From the NCBI GenBank assembly GCA_041689615.1, contig JBDNFW010000026.1:84969-148968 (forward strand): a stretch of 64,000 bases of DNA, given 5' to 3'. The DNA is from UBA7359 sp041689615 (GTDB taxonomy: Bacteria; Pseudomonadota; Gammaproteobacteria; Eutrophobiales; Eutrophobiaceae). Positions 42,606-51,550 of this stretch are shown one piece after another. The translations under genes were made by a program, and so were the position numbers. The notes under the pieces are model-generated. The model searched no databases. It had not been told where the DNA came from and saw nothing but the letters and a program-made list of their open reading frames with translations. Numbering within the stretch: position 1 is the stretch's first letter; every line of letters begins with the position of its first letter.

Positions 42606-44606
42606 ATGCTTTCAAGGCATGAACTAGCCAATGCAATTCGTGCATTAAGTATGGATGCGGTACAACGCGCAAATTCAGGACATCCGGGCGCGCCTATGGG
42701 CATGGCCGATATTGCTGAAGTCCTATGGAATGATTTCCTAAAACACAATCCGACAAACCCAAAATGGGATAACCGTGATCGATTTGTTATGTCGAATGGT
42801 CATGGTTCAATGCTGGTTTATTCGTTGTTACATCTGTCTGGTTATGATCTGCCTCTAGAAGAATTAAAAAATTTCCGTCAATTACATTCAAAAACACCGG
42901 GTCACCCTGAATACGGCTATGCTCCTGGCATAGAAACAACTACTGGTCCGCTTGGACAAGGTCTTGCTAATGCGGTTGGTATGGCATTAGCTGAATCAGT
43001 GCTTGCGGCAAAATTTAATAAAGCTAATTTTGATATTGTTAATCACCATACTTACGTCTCTGTTGGTGATGGTTGCTTAATGGAAGGCATTTCTCATGAA
43101 GCCAGTTCCTTTGCCGGAACAATGGGTCTGGGAAAATTAATTACCATTTATGACGATAACAAAATATCTATCGATGGTGATGTTTCAGGTTGGTTTACTG
43201 AAGATATACCCGCACGATTTGAATCATATGGCTGGCATGTGATTCGCGATGTTGATGGTCATGACTCTGACGCAATTAAAAAAGCATTAGAAGCAGCTAA
43301 AGCAAATGATAAACAGCCGACTATTATTTGTTGTAAAACAATCATTGGCCAAGGTTCACCTAATAAAGCAGGTAAAGAATCCTGTCACGGCGCGCCACTC
43401 GGCGATGAAGAAATAAAACTAACGCGTGAAAAACTGGGATGGAAGCATGAACCTTTTGTCATTCCTGATGAATATTATTCTGCATGGGATGCGAAAGAAC
43501 GTGGCAACAAACTTGAATCTGAATGGAATGAAAAATTCTCTGCTTATGAATCAGCACATCCTGAATTAGCAGCAGAATATAAACGTCGCATGAAAGGCGA
43601 ACTGCCAGATAACTGGAGTAGCATCGCACAGGATTATATTTATGCATGTAATGATAAAGCCGAAACCATTGCATCACGCAAAGCTTCACAAAATGCGATT
43701 GAAGCGTTCGCTAGTCATCTACCTGAAATGTTAGGTGGTTCAGCAGATTTAACTGGTTCGAACTTAACTAACTGGTCAGGTTCGGTTGTTATCGATGCGA
43801 ATAATAAAAATGGTAACTATATCTCTTATGGCGTGCGTGAATTTGCGATGTCTGCAATTAATAATGGTGTTGCCTTGCATAGTGGATTCATTCCCTATTC
43901 CGGCACTTTTTTGATGTTCTCCGAATATGCCAGAAATGCTTTACGTATGTCGGCATTAATGAAGATTCAGAATATTTTTGTCTACACGCATGACTCTATA
44001 GGTTTAGGTGAAGATGGCCCTACCCATCAAGGTGTTGAACAGGCCGCAACGCTACGTTTAATGCCGAATATGTCCTTGTGGCGACCTTGCGATGCGGTAG
44101 AATCTGCCGTTGCATGGCAGGCAGCAATTGAACGACGGGATGGACCAACATCCTTGTTATTCTCTCGTCAGAATCTCGCACATATAGAACGAGATGACGC
44201 GCAGCTAAATAACATACAACGTGGTGGTTATGTTTTACTTCAAGGCTCGGACAATCCTGATGCCATTATTATTGCCACCGGTTCGGAAGTTGAAATGGCA
44301 ATGAACGCCGCTACACAATTAAATTCAGAAGGTAAGAGTATTCGTGTTGTTTCAATGCCATGCACTGATGCGTTTGATAAACAGGATGACAACTATAAAG
44401 AAACGGTTTTACCTAATGCTTGTCGAAAACGTGTTGCTATAGAAGCTGGCGTTACTGATTACTGGCGAAAGTATATTGGTTTGGATGGAAAAGCGTTGGG
44501 CGTAGATACTTTTGGTGAGTCTGCCCCTGCCAAAGAATTATTTAAGCACTTCGGACTAACCGAAACAAATTTAAAACAGACAGTTAATGATTTATTAGCA
44601 AATTAG
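42606..44606 (+). CDS. tkt: Transketolase
   Basis: Transketolase transfers two-carbon ketol units using thiamine diphosphate in the pentose phosphate (or ribulose-bisphosphate/monophosphate) pathways. With the ATG at 42606, preferred for its GGGGGA ribosome site and family length, it has 666 residues. Motifs are MDAVQRANSGHPGAPMGMAD, the ThDP-binding VGDGCLMEGISHEASSFAG, and the pyrimidine-domain FVYTHDSIGLGEDGPTHQGVEQ. It opens a cluster tkt-gap-pgk-pyk-fba on one strand. Confidence 0.98.
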   Translation: MLSRHELANAIRALSMDAVQRANSGHPGAPMGMADIAEVLWNDFLKHNPTNPKWDNRDRFVMSNGHGSMLVYSLLHLSGYDLPLEELKNFRQLHSKTPGHPEYGYAPGIETTTGPLGQGLANAVGMALAESVLAAKFNKANFDIVNHHTYVSVGDGCLMEGISHEASSFAGTMGLGKLITIYDDNKISIDGDVSGWFTEDIPARFESYGWHVIRDVDGHDSDAIKKALEAAKANDKQPTIICCKTIIGQGSPNKAGKESCHGAPLGDEEIKLTREKLGWKHEPFVIPDEYYSAWDAKERGNKLESEWNEKFSAYESAHPELAAEYKRRMKGELPDNWSSIAQDYIYACNDKAETIASRKASQNAIEAFASHLPEMLGGSADLTGSNLTNWSGSVVIDANNKNGNYISYGVREFAMSAINNGVALHSGFIPYSGTFLMFSEYARNALRMSALMKIQNIFVYTHDSIGLGEDGPTHQGVEQAATLRLMPNMSLWRPCDAVESAVAWQAAIERRDGPTSLLFSRQNLAHIERDDAQLNNIQRGGYVLLQGSDNPDAIIIATGSEVEMAMNAATQLNSEGKSIRVVSMPCTDAFDKQDDNYKETVLPNACRKRVAIEAGVTDYWRKYIGLDGKALGVDTFGESAPAKELFKHFGLTETNLKQTVNDLLAN

Positions 44607-44649
44607 AAATAATTAAGAAATATAATATTAAAAAGAGTGGAGCAAAAGA

Positions 44650-45663
44650 ATGGCAATTAAAGTAGGTATCAATGGTTATGGGCGTATCGGTCGCAACATC
44701 TTACGCGCTGCGTATGAAGCAGGACGCACAGATGAAATCCAGATCGTCGCTATTAATGATTTAGGTGATGCAAAAACCAATGCGCACCTTACGCAATATG
44801 ATACCGCTCATGGAAAATTTCCAGGTACTGTTTCAGTTGAAGGCGACAATATGATTGTTAATGGAGACAAAGTACGTGTTCTTTCGGAACGTGATCCGGC
44901 TAATTTACCGTGGGGCGAATTAGGTGTTGACGTTGTACTCGAATCAACCGGCTTCTTCACCAGCAAAGCTAAAGCGAGCGCTCACCTCGCTGGTGGCGCA
45001 AAGAAAGTGATTATATCTGCACCTGGTGGCGATGATGTTGATGCCACTGTTGTTTATGGCGTTAATCATGACATCCTTAAATCAAGCGACACTGTAATTT
45101 CAAATGCATCATGTACTACTAATTGTCTTGCACCCGTTGCAAAAGTCATTCACGAAAATATTGGTATGGTTGCTGGTGTTATGACCACGATTCATGCTTA
45201 TACCAATGATCAGGTTTTAACGGATGTTTATCACTCTGATTTACGTCGTGCTCGTTCTGCAACAATGTCGATGATTCCAACAAAAACCGGCGCTGCTGCT
45301 GCCGTTGGTTTGGTATTACCAGAGCTAAATGGAAAACTGGATGGCTTTTCTGTTCGTGTACCAACAATTAATGTGTCTATGGTTGATTTAAGTTTTACCG
45401 CAGCAAGAGATACTACAATAGAAGAAATTAATAAATTAATGAAAGAAGCGGCAGAAGGCTATCTTAAAGGTGTACTGGCATACAATGAAGCACCTTTAGT
45501 TTCGATAGACTTTAACCATGATCCTGCGTCTTCAACCTTTGATGCAACATTAACAAAAGTGCTTGAAGGCAAACTTGTTAAAGTTATTGCCTGGTATGAC
45601 AATGAATGGGGTTTTTCTAATCGCATGCTTGATACTACAATCACATTAATGAACGCAAAGTAA
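44650..45663 (+). CDS. gap: Glyceraldehyde-3-phosphate dehydrogenase, type I
   Basis: This is NAD(P)-linked GAPDH of 337 residues: Rossmann start KVGINGYGRIGRNILRAAYE, catalytic cysteine in SNASCTTNCLAPVAK, and C-terminal WYDNEWGFSNRMLDT. It is near-canonical throughout. It follows tkt by 43 bases, with an AGAGTGGAG ribosome site, and precedes pgk by 3 bases. The context suggests a bulk glycolytic or Calvin-type role. Confidence 0.98.
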   Translation: MAIKVGINGYGRIGRNILRAAYEAGRTDEIQIVAINDLGDAKTNAHLTQYDTAHGKFPGTVSVEGDNMIVNGDKVRVLSERDPANLPWGELGVDVVLESTGFFTSKAKASAHLAGGAKKVIISAPGGDDVDATVVYGVNHDILKSSDTVISNASCTTNCLAPVAKVIHENIGMVAGVMTTIHAYTNDQVLTDVYHSDLRRARSATMSMIPTKTGAAAAVGLVLPELNGKLDGFSVRVPTINVSMVDLSFTAARDTTIEEINKLMKEAAEGYLKGVLAYNEAPLVSIDFNHDPASSTFDATLTKVLEGKLVKVIAWYDNEWGFSNRMLDTTITLMNAK

Positions 45664-45666
45664 ATC

Positions 45667-46878
45667 GTGTCGATACTAGTAAAAATTGCTGATCTGGATT
45701 TATCGGGTAAGACTGTTCTTATCCGCGAGGATTACAACGTCCCGATAAAAGATGGGAAAGTCACTAGCGATGCACGTATTCGCGCAACACTACCTACGCT
45801 GAAAGAAGTGCTTGAAGCTGGTGCGAAAATAATTTTAGTTTCTCATTTAGGTCGCCCTGTTGCCGGAGAATATGACGAAAAATTTTCTCTTGCTCCTGTA
45901 GCAAAATCCTTAAGTGATTTTCTAAGTATCGATGTCCCTTTAATAAAAGACTGGGTTAACGGCATTGATATGGCAAATCATCAAGTCGTACTTTGCGAGA
46001 ATGCACGTTTTGAACCAGGCGAAATAAAAAATGATGATGAACTTGCTCGTAAAATGGCACAGCTGTGTCAGGTCTATATTAATGACGCATTTGCAACAGC
46101 TCATCGTGCACAAGCTTCAACTCACGGCGTTGCTAAATATGCTGCCGTGTCGGCAGCGGGTCCGTTACTTATTAATGAATTGAAATCATTATCTATTGCA
46201 TTACGAGAACCGACTAAACCGGTCATTGCTATTGTTGGTGGCTCAAAAGTATCAAGCAAACTTACTGTTCTTGAAGCTCTATCTGAAAAAGTAGATCAAC
46301 TTATTGTTGGCGGCGGGATAGCGAATACATTTTTAAAAGCGGCTGGTTATGAAATTGGTAAATCGCTTTACGAAGCTGATTTGGTAGACGTCGCCAGTAA
46401 GCTCATGAGACAAGCTGAAGAGAATGGTTGTCAGATCCCATTACCTATTGATGTTATCTGTGGTAAAGAATTTGATGAGAAAACAAAAGCTGAAATTAAA
46501 TCAGTGAACGATGTTGAAGCAGATGACATGATCATGGACGTTGGTCCTGAAACATCGAAACAACTTAATGACATTATTTCCAAAGCTAAAACTATCGTCT
46601 GGAATGGTCCGCTTGGTGTATTTGAATTTGATCAATTTAGCCATGGTACAGAAAGTCTGGCAAAAGCCATTGCTAAAAGCACAGCTTATTCTATCGCTGG
46701 CGGTGGTGACACCATAGCAGCAATTTCCAAATTCAATGTTGAGAATGATATCTCCTATATCTCAACTGGCGGAGGTGCGTTTCTCGAGTTTCTGGAAGGT
46801 AAAAAATTGCCCGCTATCGAGATTCTAGAAGAAGCAGCACGTGCGTGGGCAGCAATGGAACGAGCCAGAGAATTATAA
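45667..46878 (+). CDS. pgk: Phosphoglycerate kinase
   Basis: Pgk interconverts 1,3-bisphosphoglycerate and 3-phosphoglycerate with ATP formation. The 403-residue protein starts at a GTG three bases after the gap stop. Signatures are VLIREDYNVPIKDGKVTSDA (the substrate region, where RADLNVP is more usual), LVSHLGRP, AIVGGSKVSSKL, and the ATP-site GGGDTIAAI. The very short intergenic distance indicates translation coupled to gap. Confidence 0.98.
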   Translation: MSILVKIADLDLSGKTVLIREDYNVPIKDGKVTSDARIRATLPTLKEVLEAGAKIILVSHLGRPVAGEYDEKFSLAPVAKSLSDFLSIDVPLIKDWVNGIDMANHQVVLCENARFEPGEIKNDDELARKMAQLCQVYINDAFATAHRAQASTHGVAKYAAVSAAGPLLINELKSLSIALREPTKPVIAIVGGSKVSSKLTVLEALSEKVDQLIVGGGIANTFLKAAGYEIGKSLYEADLVDVASKLMRQAEENGCQIPLPIDVICGKEFDEKTKAEIKSVNDVEADDMIMDVGPETSKQLNDIISKAKTIVWNGPLGVFEFDQFSHGTESLAKAIAKSTAYSIAGGGDTIAAISKFNVENDISYISTGGGAFLEFLEGKKLPAIEILEEAARAWAAMERAREL

Positions 46879-46909
46879 AAACAAATAATATACGGATGAC
46901 TAAAATTAG

Positions 46910-48352
46910 ATGAGAAGAACGAAAATTATTGCAACGCTTGGCCCAGCGACTGATCGGCCAGGCATGTTGGAAAAATTGATTAATGCCGGAGTTGATGTCT
47001 TTCGATTAAACTATTCTCACCAAACACATGCTGATCATGAAAGACGGATGAAAGAAATTCGTAAGCTATCTTATCAACATAAACATGCTATGGCCGTCAT
47101 TGCTGACTTACAAGGCCCGAAAATTCGCATTGAACAATTTAAAGAAGGAAAGATTCAATTACGCGAAGGTGCTAACTTTAAAATTAACACCGAACTTGCT
47201 ACTGAAAATGGTGATGAAACTCAAGTTGGCGTTACATACAAAGAACTCGCCAAAGATGTAAAAGAAAATGACACATTATTAATCGACGATGGAAAAGTTG
47301 TTTTACATGTTAACTCTGTTAATGGAAACATTATTGATTGTGAAGTTATTAATGGCGGAGAACTAAGTAATAACAAGGGTATTAATCTTCAAGGGGGCGG
47401 TTTATCAGCAAGCGCCGTTACTGAAAAAGATATTGAAGATATGAAACATGCGTCATCAATAAAGGTTGATTATATAGCCATCTCGTTTCCAAGAGATGGA
47501 AACGATGTGAAAAAAGCGCGCGAAATGATGAAAGCATGTGATTGTTCTGCACGACTAATCTCAAAAATCGAACGCGCTGAGGCATTGAATCATATTGAAG
47601 ACATCATTGAAGGTTCTGATGCCATCATGATTGCCCGCGGTGATCTGGGTGTAGAAATTGGTGATGCCGCATTACCTCCAGTTCAAAAAAGTTTGATTAA
47701 AATGGCTCGAGACATGGATCGCGCGGTTATTACCGCAACACAAATGATGGAATCCATGACAGAAAGTAAAATCCCGACTCGCGCCGAAGTATTTGATGTA
47801 GCCAATGCCGTTATTGATGGCACAGATGCAGTAATGTTATCTGGTGAAACCAGTATTGGTCATTATCCCGACAAAGTAGTTGAAGCCATGTCACGCGTTT
47901 GTGAGGAAGCTGAGAAACAACGTAGCGTTCGTATTTCAGACCATCGTATAAATCAACGCTTTGAAACAATTTCAGAGGCCGTTGCTATGTCGACGATGTA
48001 TGCTGCCAACCACATCGGTGCAAAAGCGATATGTGCATTGACGGAAACAGGTGGTACTTGCTTGTGGATGTCACGTATTAGTTCAGGTTTGCCCATTTTT
48101 GCTTTTACCCGACACACCTCAACGCGCAGACGGGTTGCATTATACCGGGGTGTTTACCCAATGAAATTTGATATTACTCACGCTGATCCATTGGAAGCTA
48201 ACAAACAGATGATTGATCAATTGATAGCCGAAGGTGCAGTTGAAGACGGTGATTTTGTTATCATCACTAAAGGTGACTTACGTGGCAAACGTGGCGGAAC
48301 AAACAATATGAAGATCATTCAAGTGGGTCAGGCATTGGAACATACTCTTTAA
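46910..48352 (+). CDS. pyk: Pyruvate kinase
   Basis: Pyk forms pyruvate and ATP from phosphoenolpyruvate. The 480 residues contain the N-terminal TKIIATLGPATDRPGMLEKL, FRLNYSH, the catalytic lysine signature LISKIERAEAL, the MIARGDLGVEIG motif and the MLSGETSIGHYP loop. Its length fits bacterial Pyk without an extra domain. It starts 32 bases after pgk in the same direction. Confidence 0.97.
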   Translation: MRRTKIIATLGPATDRPGMLEKLINAGVDVFRLNYSHQTHADHERRMKEIRKLSYQHKHAMAVIADLQGPKIRIEQFKEGKIQLREGANFKINTELATENGDETQVGVTYKELAKDVKENDTLLIDDGKVVLHVNSVNGNIIDCEVINGGELSNNKGINLQGGGLSASAVTEKDIEDMKHASSIKVDYIAISFPRDGNDVKKAREMMKACDCSARLISKIERAEALNHIEDIIEGSDAIMIARGDLGVEIGDAALPPVQKSLIKMARDMDRAVITATQMMESMTESKIPTRAEVFDVANAVIDGTDAVMLSGETSIGHYPDKVVEAMSRVCEEAEKQRSVRISDHRINQRFETISEAVAMSTMYAANHIGAKAICALTETGGTCLWMSRISSGLPIFAFTRHTSTRRRVALYRGVYPMKFDITHADPLEANKQMIDQLIAEGAVEDGDFVIITKGDLRGKRGGTNNMKIIQVGQALEHTL

Positions 48353-48402
48353 AGTATTAATAAAACACTTTTAATTAAACAGCGTTAACGAGGCAAATAA
48401 CA

Positions 48403-49422
48403 ATGAGCGCAGCAGAACTCGAAGCAACAGCAAAAGCAATGGTAGCAACTGGCAAAGGTATTCTTGCAATAGATGAAAGTACGCCAACTATTGGTAAACG
48501 ATTCGACACTATTAACCTTGAATCGACAGAAGAGAATCGCAGGACCTATCGTGATTTACTAATTACTAATCCTGGCGGCAATGAATATATCAGCGGCATG
48601 ATTCTTTTTGATGAAACCATTCGTCAATCAACCAGCGATAGTGTTCCTTTTGCAAAAGCATTAATTGATCAAGGTATTATGCCCGGCATTAAAGTCGATA
48701 CCGGTGCTAAAGAATTTGCACTACATCCAAATGAAAAAATTACCGAAGGTCTTGATGGTTTACGTGAACGTTTAGCTGAATACAAATCACTCGGCGCAAA
48801 GTTTGCAAAGTGGCGTGCGGTTATCACCATTGGTGACAACATACCGAGTCAAGCATGTATCGAAGCTAACGCACATGCGCTAGCTCGTTATGCCGGACTT
48901 TGTCAGGAAGCAGGCATAGTACCTATGGTTGAACCTGAAGTATTAATGGATGCAGATAATACGATTGAACGTTGCTATGAAGTAACAGAAGCAACGTTGT
49001 CTGCTTTATTTAGTGCTCTTAAGAACCAGAATATTAGTATTGAACATACTATATTGAAAATTAATATGGTTATTTCCGGAAAACAATGCGCAACTCAAGC
49101 AGATGTTCAGGAAGTTGCTGATCAAACGGTTAAATGTTTACTTAAAAATGTACCTGCTGAACTTCCCGGTATTGTTTTTCTTTCTGGTGGACAAAGCGAA
49201 GAACTGGCAACCGCTCACCTCAATGCCATGAATGCGAACAACCCTGATTTACCATGGCCATTAAGCTTTTCATATGGTCGTGCATTACAAGCTCCTTGTA
49301 TTAAAGCCTGGGGAGGCAAAGCCGAAAATATCGAAGCGGCACGAAAAGCATTATTACATCGTGAAAAATGTAATAGCTTAGCATGTAAAGGAGAGTATAA
49401 CGCCGAGATGGAAAACGCTTAA
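48403..49422 (+). CDS. Fructose-bisphosphate aldolase, class I
   Basis: The 339-residue protein is a class I (Schiff-base) aldolase of the eukaryote-like family: ATGKGILAIDESTPTIGKRF, GIKVDTGAKEF, FAKWRAVI, PMVEPEVLMD, the Schiff-base lysine segment ILKINMVISG, and FLSGGQSEELAT. Such aldolases are found in a minority of proteobacteria; most use the metal-dependent class II enzyme. It is the last enzyme gene of the cluster, 51 bases after pyk. Confidence 0.95.
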   Translation: MSAAELEATAKAMVATGKGILAIDESTPTIGKRFDTINLESTEENRRTYRDLLITNPGGNEYISGMILFDETIRQSTSDSVPFAKALIDQGIMPGIKVDTGAKEFALHPNEKITEGLDGLRERLAEYKSLGAKFAKWRAVITIGDNIPSQACIEANAHALARYAGLCQEAGIVPMVEPEVLMDADNTIERCYEVTEATLSALFSALKNQNISIEHTILKINMVISGKQCATQADVQEVADQTVKCLLKNVPAELPGIVFLSGGQSEELATAHLNAMNANNPDLPWPLSFSYGRALQAPCIKAWGGKAENIEAARKALLHREKCNSLACKGEYNAEMENA

Positions 49423-49441
49423 TTACAACGTATTGTTAGCT

Positions 49442-49705
49442 ATGCCAGATTCCCAATTAACTGAAGAGGCAAGCATTGCCTATCAAGCTTTTCAGAAAAT
49501 GCGCGAAAGCAAACAAACATATTTTTCTTTCTTGCAGGAAATAGACGTTAAGTATAAAGATGGTGGTGAAGCAAGTAGTGATGAAACTGAGGAGTTAGCG
49601 AAACTTCTAGCGAGGCATAGTGAAAAGGTAGCTGCATTCAATGATGCCATGTCGGCCGTTGAAGATTTTGATGCACGGGATGCTTTGATTAAATTGATGT
49701 CTTAG
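49442..49705 (+). CDS. Small helical hypothetical protein
   Basis: From the ATG at 49442 this is an 87-residue, charged, all-helical soluble protein (EEASIAYQAFQKMRESKQTY, ETEELAKLLARHSEKVAAFN). No signal, membrane segment or known catalytic motif is visible. It starts 20 bases after the aldolase gene and is probably co-transcribed with it. I do not recognise the family. An upstream in-frame TTG at 49433 is less likely as start. Confidence 0.65.
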   Translation: MPDSQLTEEASIAYQAFQKMRESKQTYFSFLQEIDVKYKDGGEASSDETEELAKLLARHSEKVAAFNDAMSAVEDFDARDALIKLMS

Positions 49706-49749
49706 GTAACAAATAAAATAACTTAAATAAAACAGCTTATACAAAAAAC

Positions 49750-49965
49750 TTATTGGTTCTGATCTTCAATTGCTTTTTGTGTTTTTTCTACTGACTGCAT
49801 CATCATGCCTTCTACTTCTTTTGCTTTTTCAATGGAATCAGTTTGCGATTTCCAGACATGATCTTTTTTAGCATCTGCACTACTGTTAGTTTCATCTGAA
49901 CAAGCTACAAACATTAAACATGAAACCAGCAGCAAAAACACTTTAATAATATTTTTCATCATCAT
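49750..49965 (-). CDS. Small predicted lipoprotein
   Basis: This 71-residue protein begins with a lipoprotein signal, with hydrophobic VFLLLVSCLMFVAC placing the lipid-modified Cys at about residue 22. A short hydrophilic helical tail (SIEKAKEVEGMMMQSVEKTQ) follows. Three consecutive ATG codons follow a GAGGT ribosome site; which is used is unclear. It is 10 bases downstream of the carbonic anhydrase gene on the same strand. The function is unknown. Confidence 0.7.
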   Translation of the reverse strand: MMMKNIIKVFLLLVSCLMFVACSDETNSSADAKKDHVWKSQTDSIEKAKEVEGMMMQSVEKTQKAIEDQNQ

Positions 49966-49975
49966 TACCTCTTGG

Positions 49976-50623
49976 TTAAATATCGATTTTCATATCTTTT
50001 ACAGGTATGAATTGATCACCCTCTTTACCTAATAGACTGCCTGTGTCGATATCGAAATACCAGCCATGGATAAAAAGTTTTCCTGCATCATAACGCTCTT
50101 TAATCCAGGGAAACGTCATAAGATTTTCCAATGAAGTCTCAATTGAAGCTTTTTCACAAAGAACGCATTGTTCAGAAAAATCTTCATCACTATGTTCTTG
50201 TAAAATTTTATTTCGTGCTAATCTGGCAATATCCATCCACGGATCAATAAAAACATATTTATGATCCAGATGGTCACCTTCCATCAAACTTTTAATTCCA
50301 CCACACTGACTGTGTCCAAAAACAATAATATGTTTTACCTCGAGGTGTTTTACCGCAAATTCTATCGCAGCACTGGTACCATGAGATTTATCATCTGGCT
50401 CGTTTACAGGAACAAGGTTTGCAACATTTCGTATAACAAAAATATCACCTGGAATTGTATCCATCACTTGCGCAGGGTGAACGCGTGAATCACAACAAGC
50501 AATCACCAAAAACTTAGGTGACTGACCTTGTTCAAATAAACTGTCATAAACTTCCGGTTGCTCCTCAAAGTATTTTTTGTGGAAACGTTGATAACCATCA
50601 ATTAATTTTTTTACTTCTTGCAT
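49976..50623 (-). CDS. can: Beta-class carbonic anhydrase
   Basis: It interconverts CO2 and bicarbonate. The 215 residues show the zinc site of beta carbonic anhydrases: the Cys-Asp-Ser-Arg in IACCDSRVHPAQV and the His-x2-Cys in FGHSQCGGI, plus GDIFVIRNVANLVP. Length and sequence fit the Can/CynT group. It is cytoplasmic, with no signal peptide. Neighbours are purC (upstream, 21 bases) and a small lipoprotein, so a purC-can transcript is plausible. Confidence 0.95.
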   Translation of the reverse strand: MQEVKKLIDGYQRFHKKYFEEQPEVYDSLFEQGQSPKFLVIACCDSRVHPAQVMDTIPGDIFVIRNVANLVPVNEPDDKSHGTSAAIEFAVKHLEVKHIIVFGHSQCGGIKSLMEGDHLDHKYVFIDPWMDIARLARNKILQEHSDEDFSEQCVLCEKASIETSLENLMTFPWIKERYDAGKLFIHGWYFDIDTGSLLGKEGDQFIPVKDMKIDI

Positions 50624-50644
50624 AATGTTAGTTTTTTAAACCTT

Positions 50645-51538
50645 TTAAAAAATAAGTTTATCGCGCGCTTCTTCGTATTTTGCTGCGGTGTTATTAATCA
50701 CTTCTTCCGGTAACTTTGGTCCTGGTGCTGTTTTATCCCAATCCAGAGTTTCCAGATAATCTCTTATATATTGCTTATCAAAACTTGGAGGACTTGTGCC
50801 GACTTTATAAGATTCCATTGGCCAGAAACGAGAAGAGTCTGGTGTTAAAATTTCATCAATTAAAACCAGTTGATCATTTTCATCCAATCCAAATTCAAAT
50901 TTAGTATCGGCAATAATAATATCTTTTGTCAGTGCATATTCCACTGCTTGTGTATAAATTTTCAAGCTAACATCACGAACCTGCTCTGCCAGTTCTTTTC
51001 CGATTAGCTCAACGGTTTTTTCAAAGTCAATATTCTCATCATGATCACCAACATCGGCTTTGGTCGCTGGAGTAAAAATGGGTTCCGGCAATTTTTCTGC
51101 TTGTTGTAAACCTGATGGCAAACTGATTCCACAAATAGAACCTGTTGCCTGATAATCTTTCCAACCAGAACCAATCAAATATCCACGAATCACGGCTTCA
51201 ATCAGCAAAGGTTTTAATTTGCGAACAACAATAGCTCGACCTTCCAGCACATCGAGTTCATCTGTTTTTTTAATGACATCTTTAACAGAAATATCGGTAA
51301 GGTGATTTGGAATAATATTTTCACATCGTTTAAACCAGAAATTAGAAACTTCGGTTAACACTCGTCCCTTACCGGGAATAGGATCGGGCAATATGACATC
51401 GAATGCAGAAAGTCGATCACTGGTCACAATCAACATATGTTGATCATCAATACTGTATATATCTCTGACTTTACCGTTACTAATTAACGGTAAACTTTTA
51501 ATATGGGAACGATAGAGTGCATCTGATTTGGATTGCAT
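50645..51538 (-). CDS. purC: SAICAR synthetase (phosphoribosylaminoimidazole-succinocarboxamide synthase)
   Basis: PurC joins aspartate to CAIR in purine synthesis. The 297-residue length is that of the longer form seen in yeast and some bacteria, against about 237 in E. coli. Visible are SNGKVRDIYSIDDQHMLIVT, SDRLSAFDVILPDPIPGKG, the VVRKLKPLLIEAVIRGYLIG signature and LIDEILTPDSSRFWP. It is 12 bases downstream of glnS on the same strand. Confidence 0.96.
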   Translation of the reverse strand: MQSKSDALYRSHIKSLPLISNGKVRDIYSIDDQHMLIVTSDRLSAFDVILPDPIPGKGRVLTEVSNFWFKRCENIIPNHLTDISVKDVIKKTDELDVLEGRAIVVRKLKPLLIEAVIRGYLIGSGWKDYQATGSICGISLPSGLQQAEKLPEPIFTPATKADVGDHDENIDFEKTVELIGKELAEQVRDVSLKIYTQAVEYALTKDIIIADTKFEFGLDENDQLVLIDEILTPDSSRFWPMESYKVGTSPPSFDKQYIRDYLETLDWDKTAPGPKLPEEVINNTAAKYEEARDKLIF

Positions 51539-51550
51539 AATTTTAGTATC

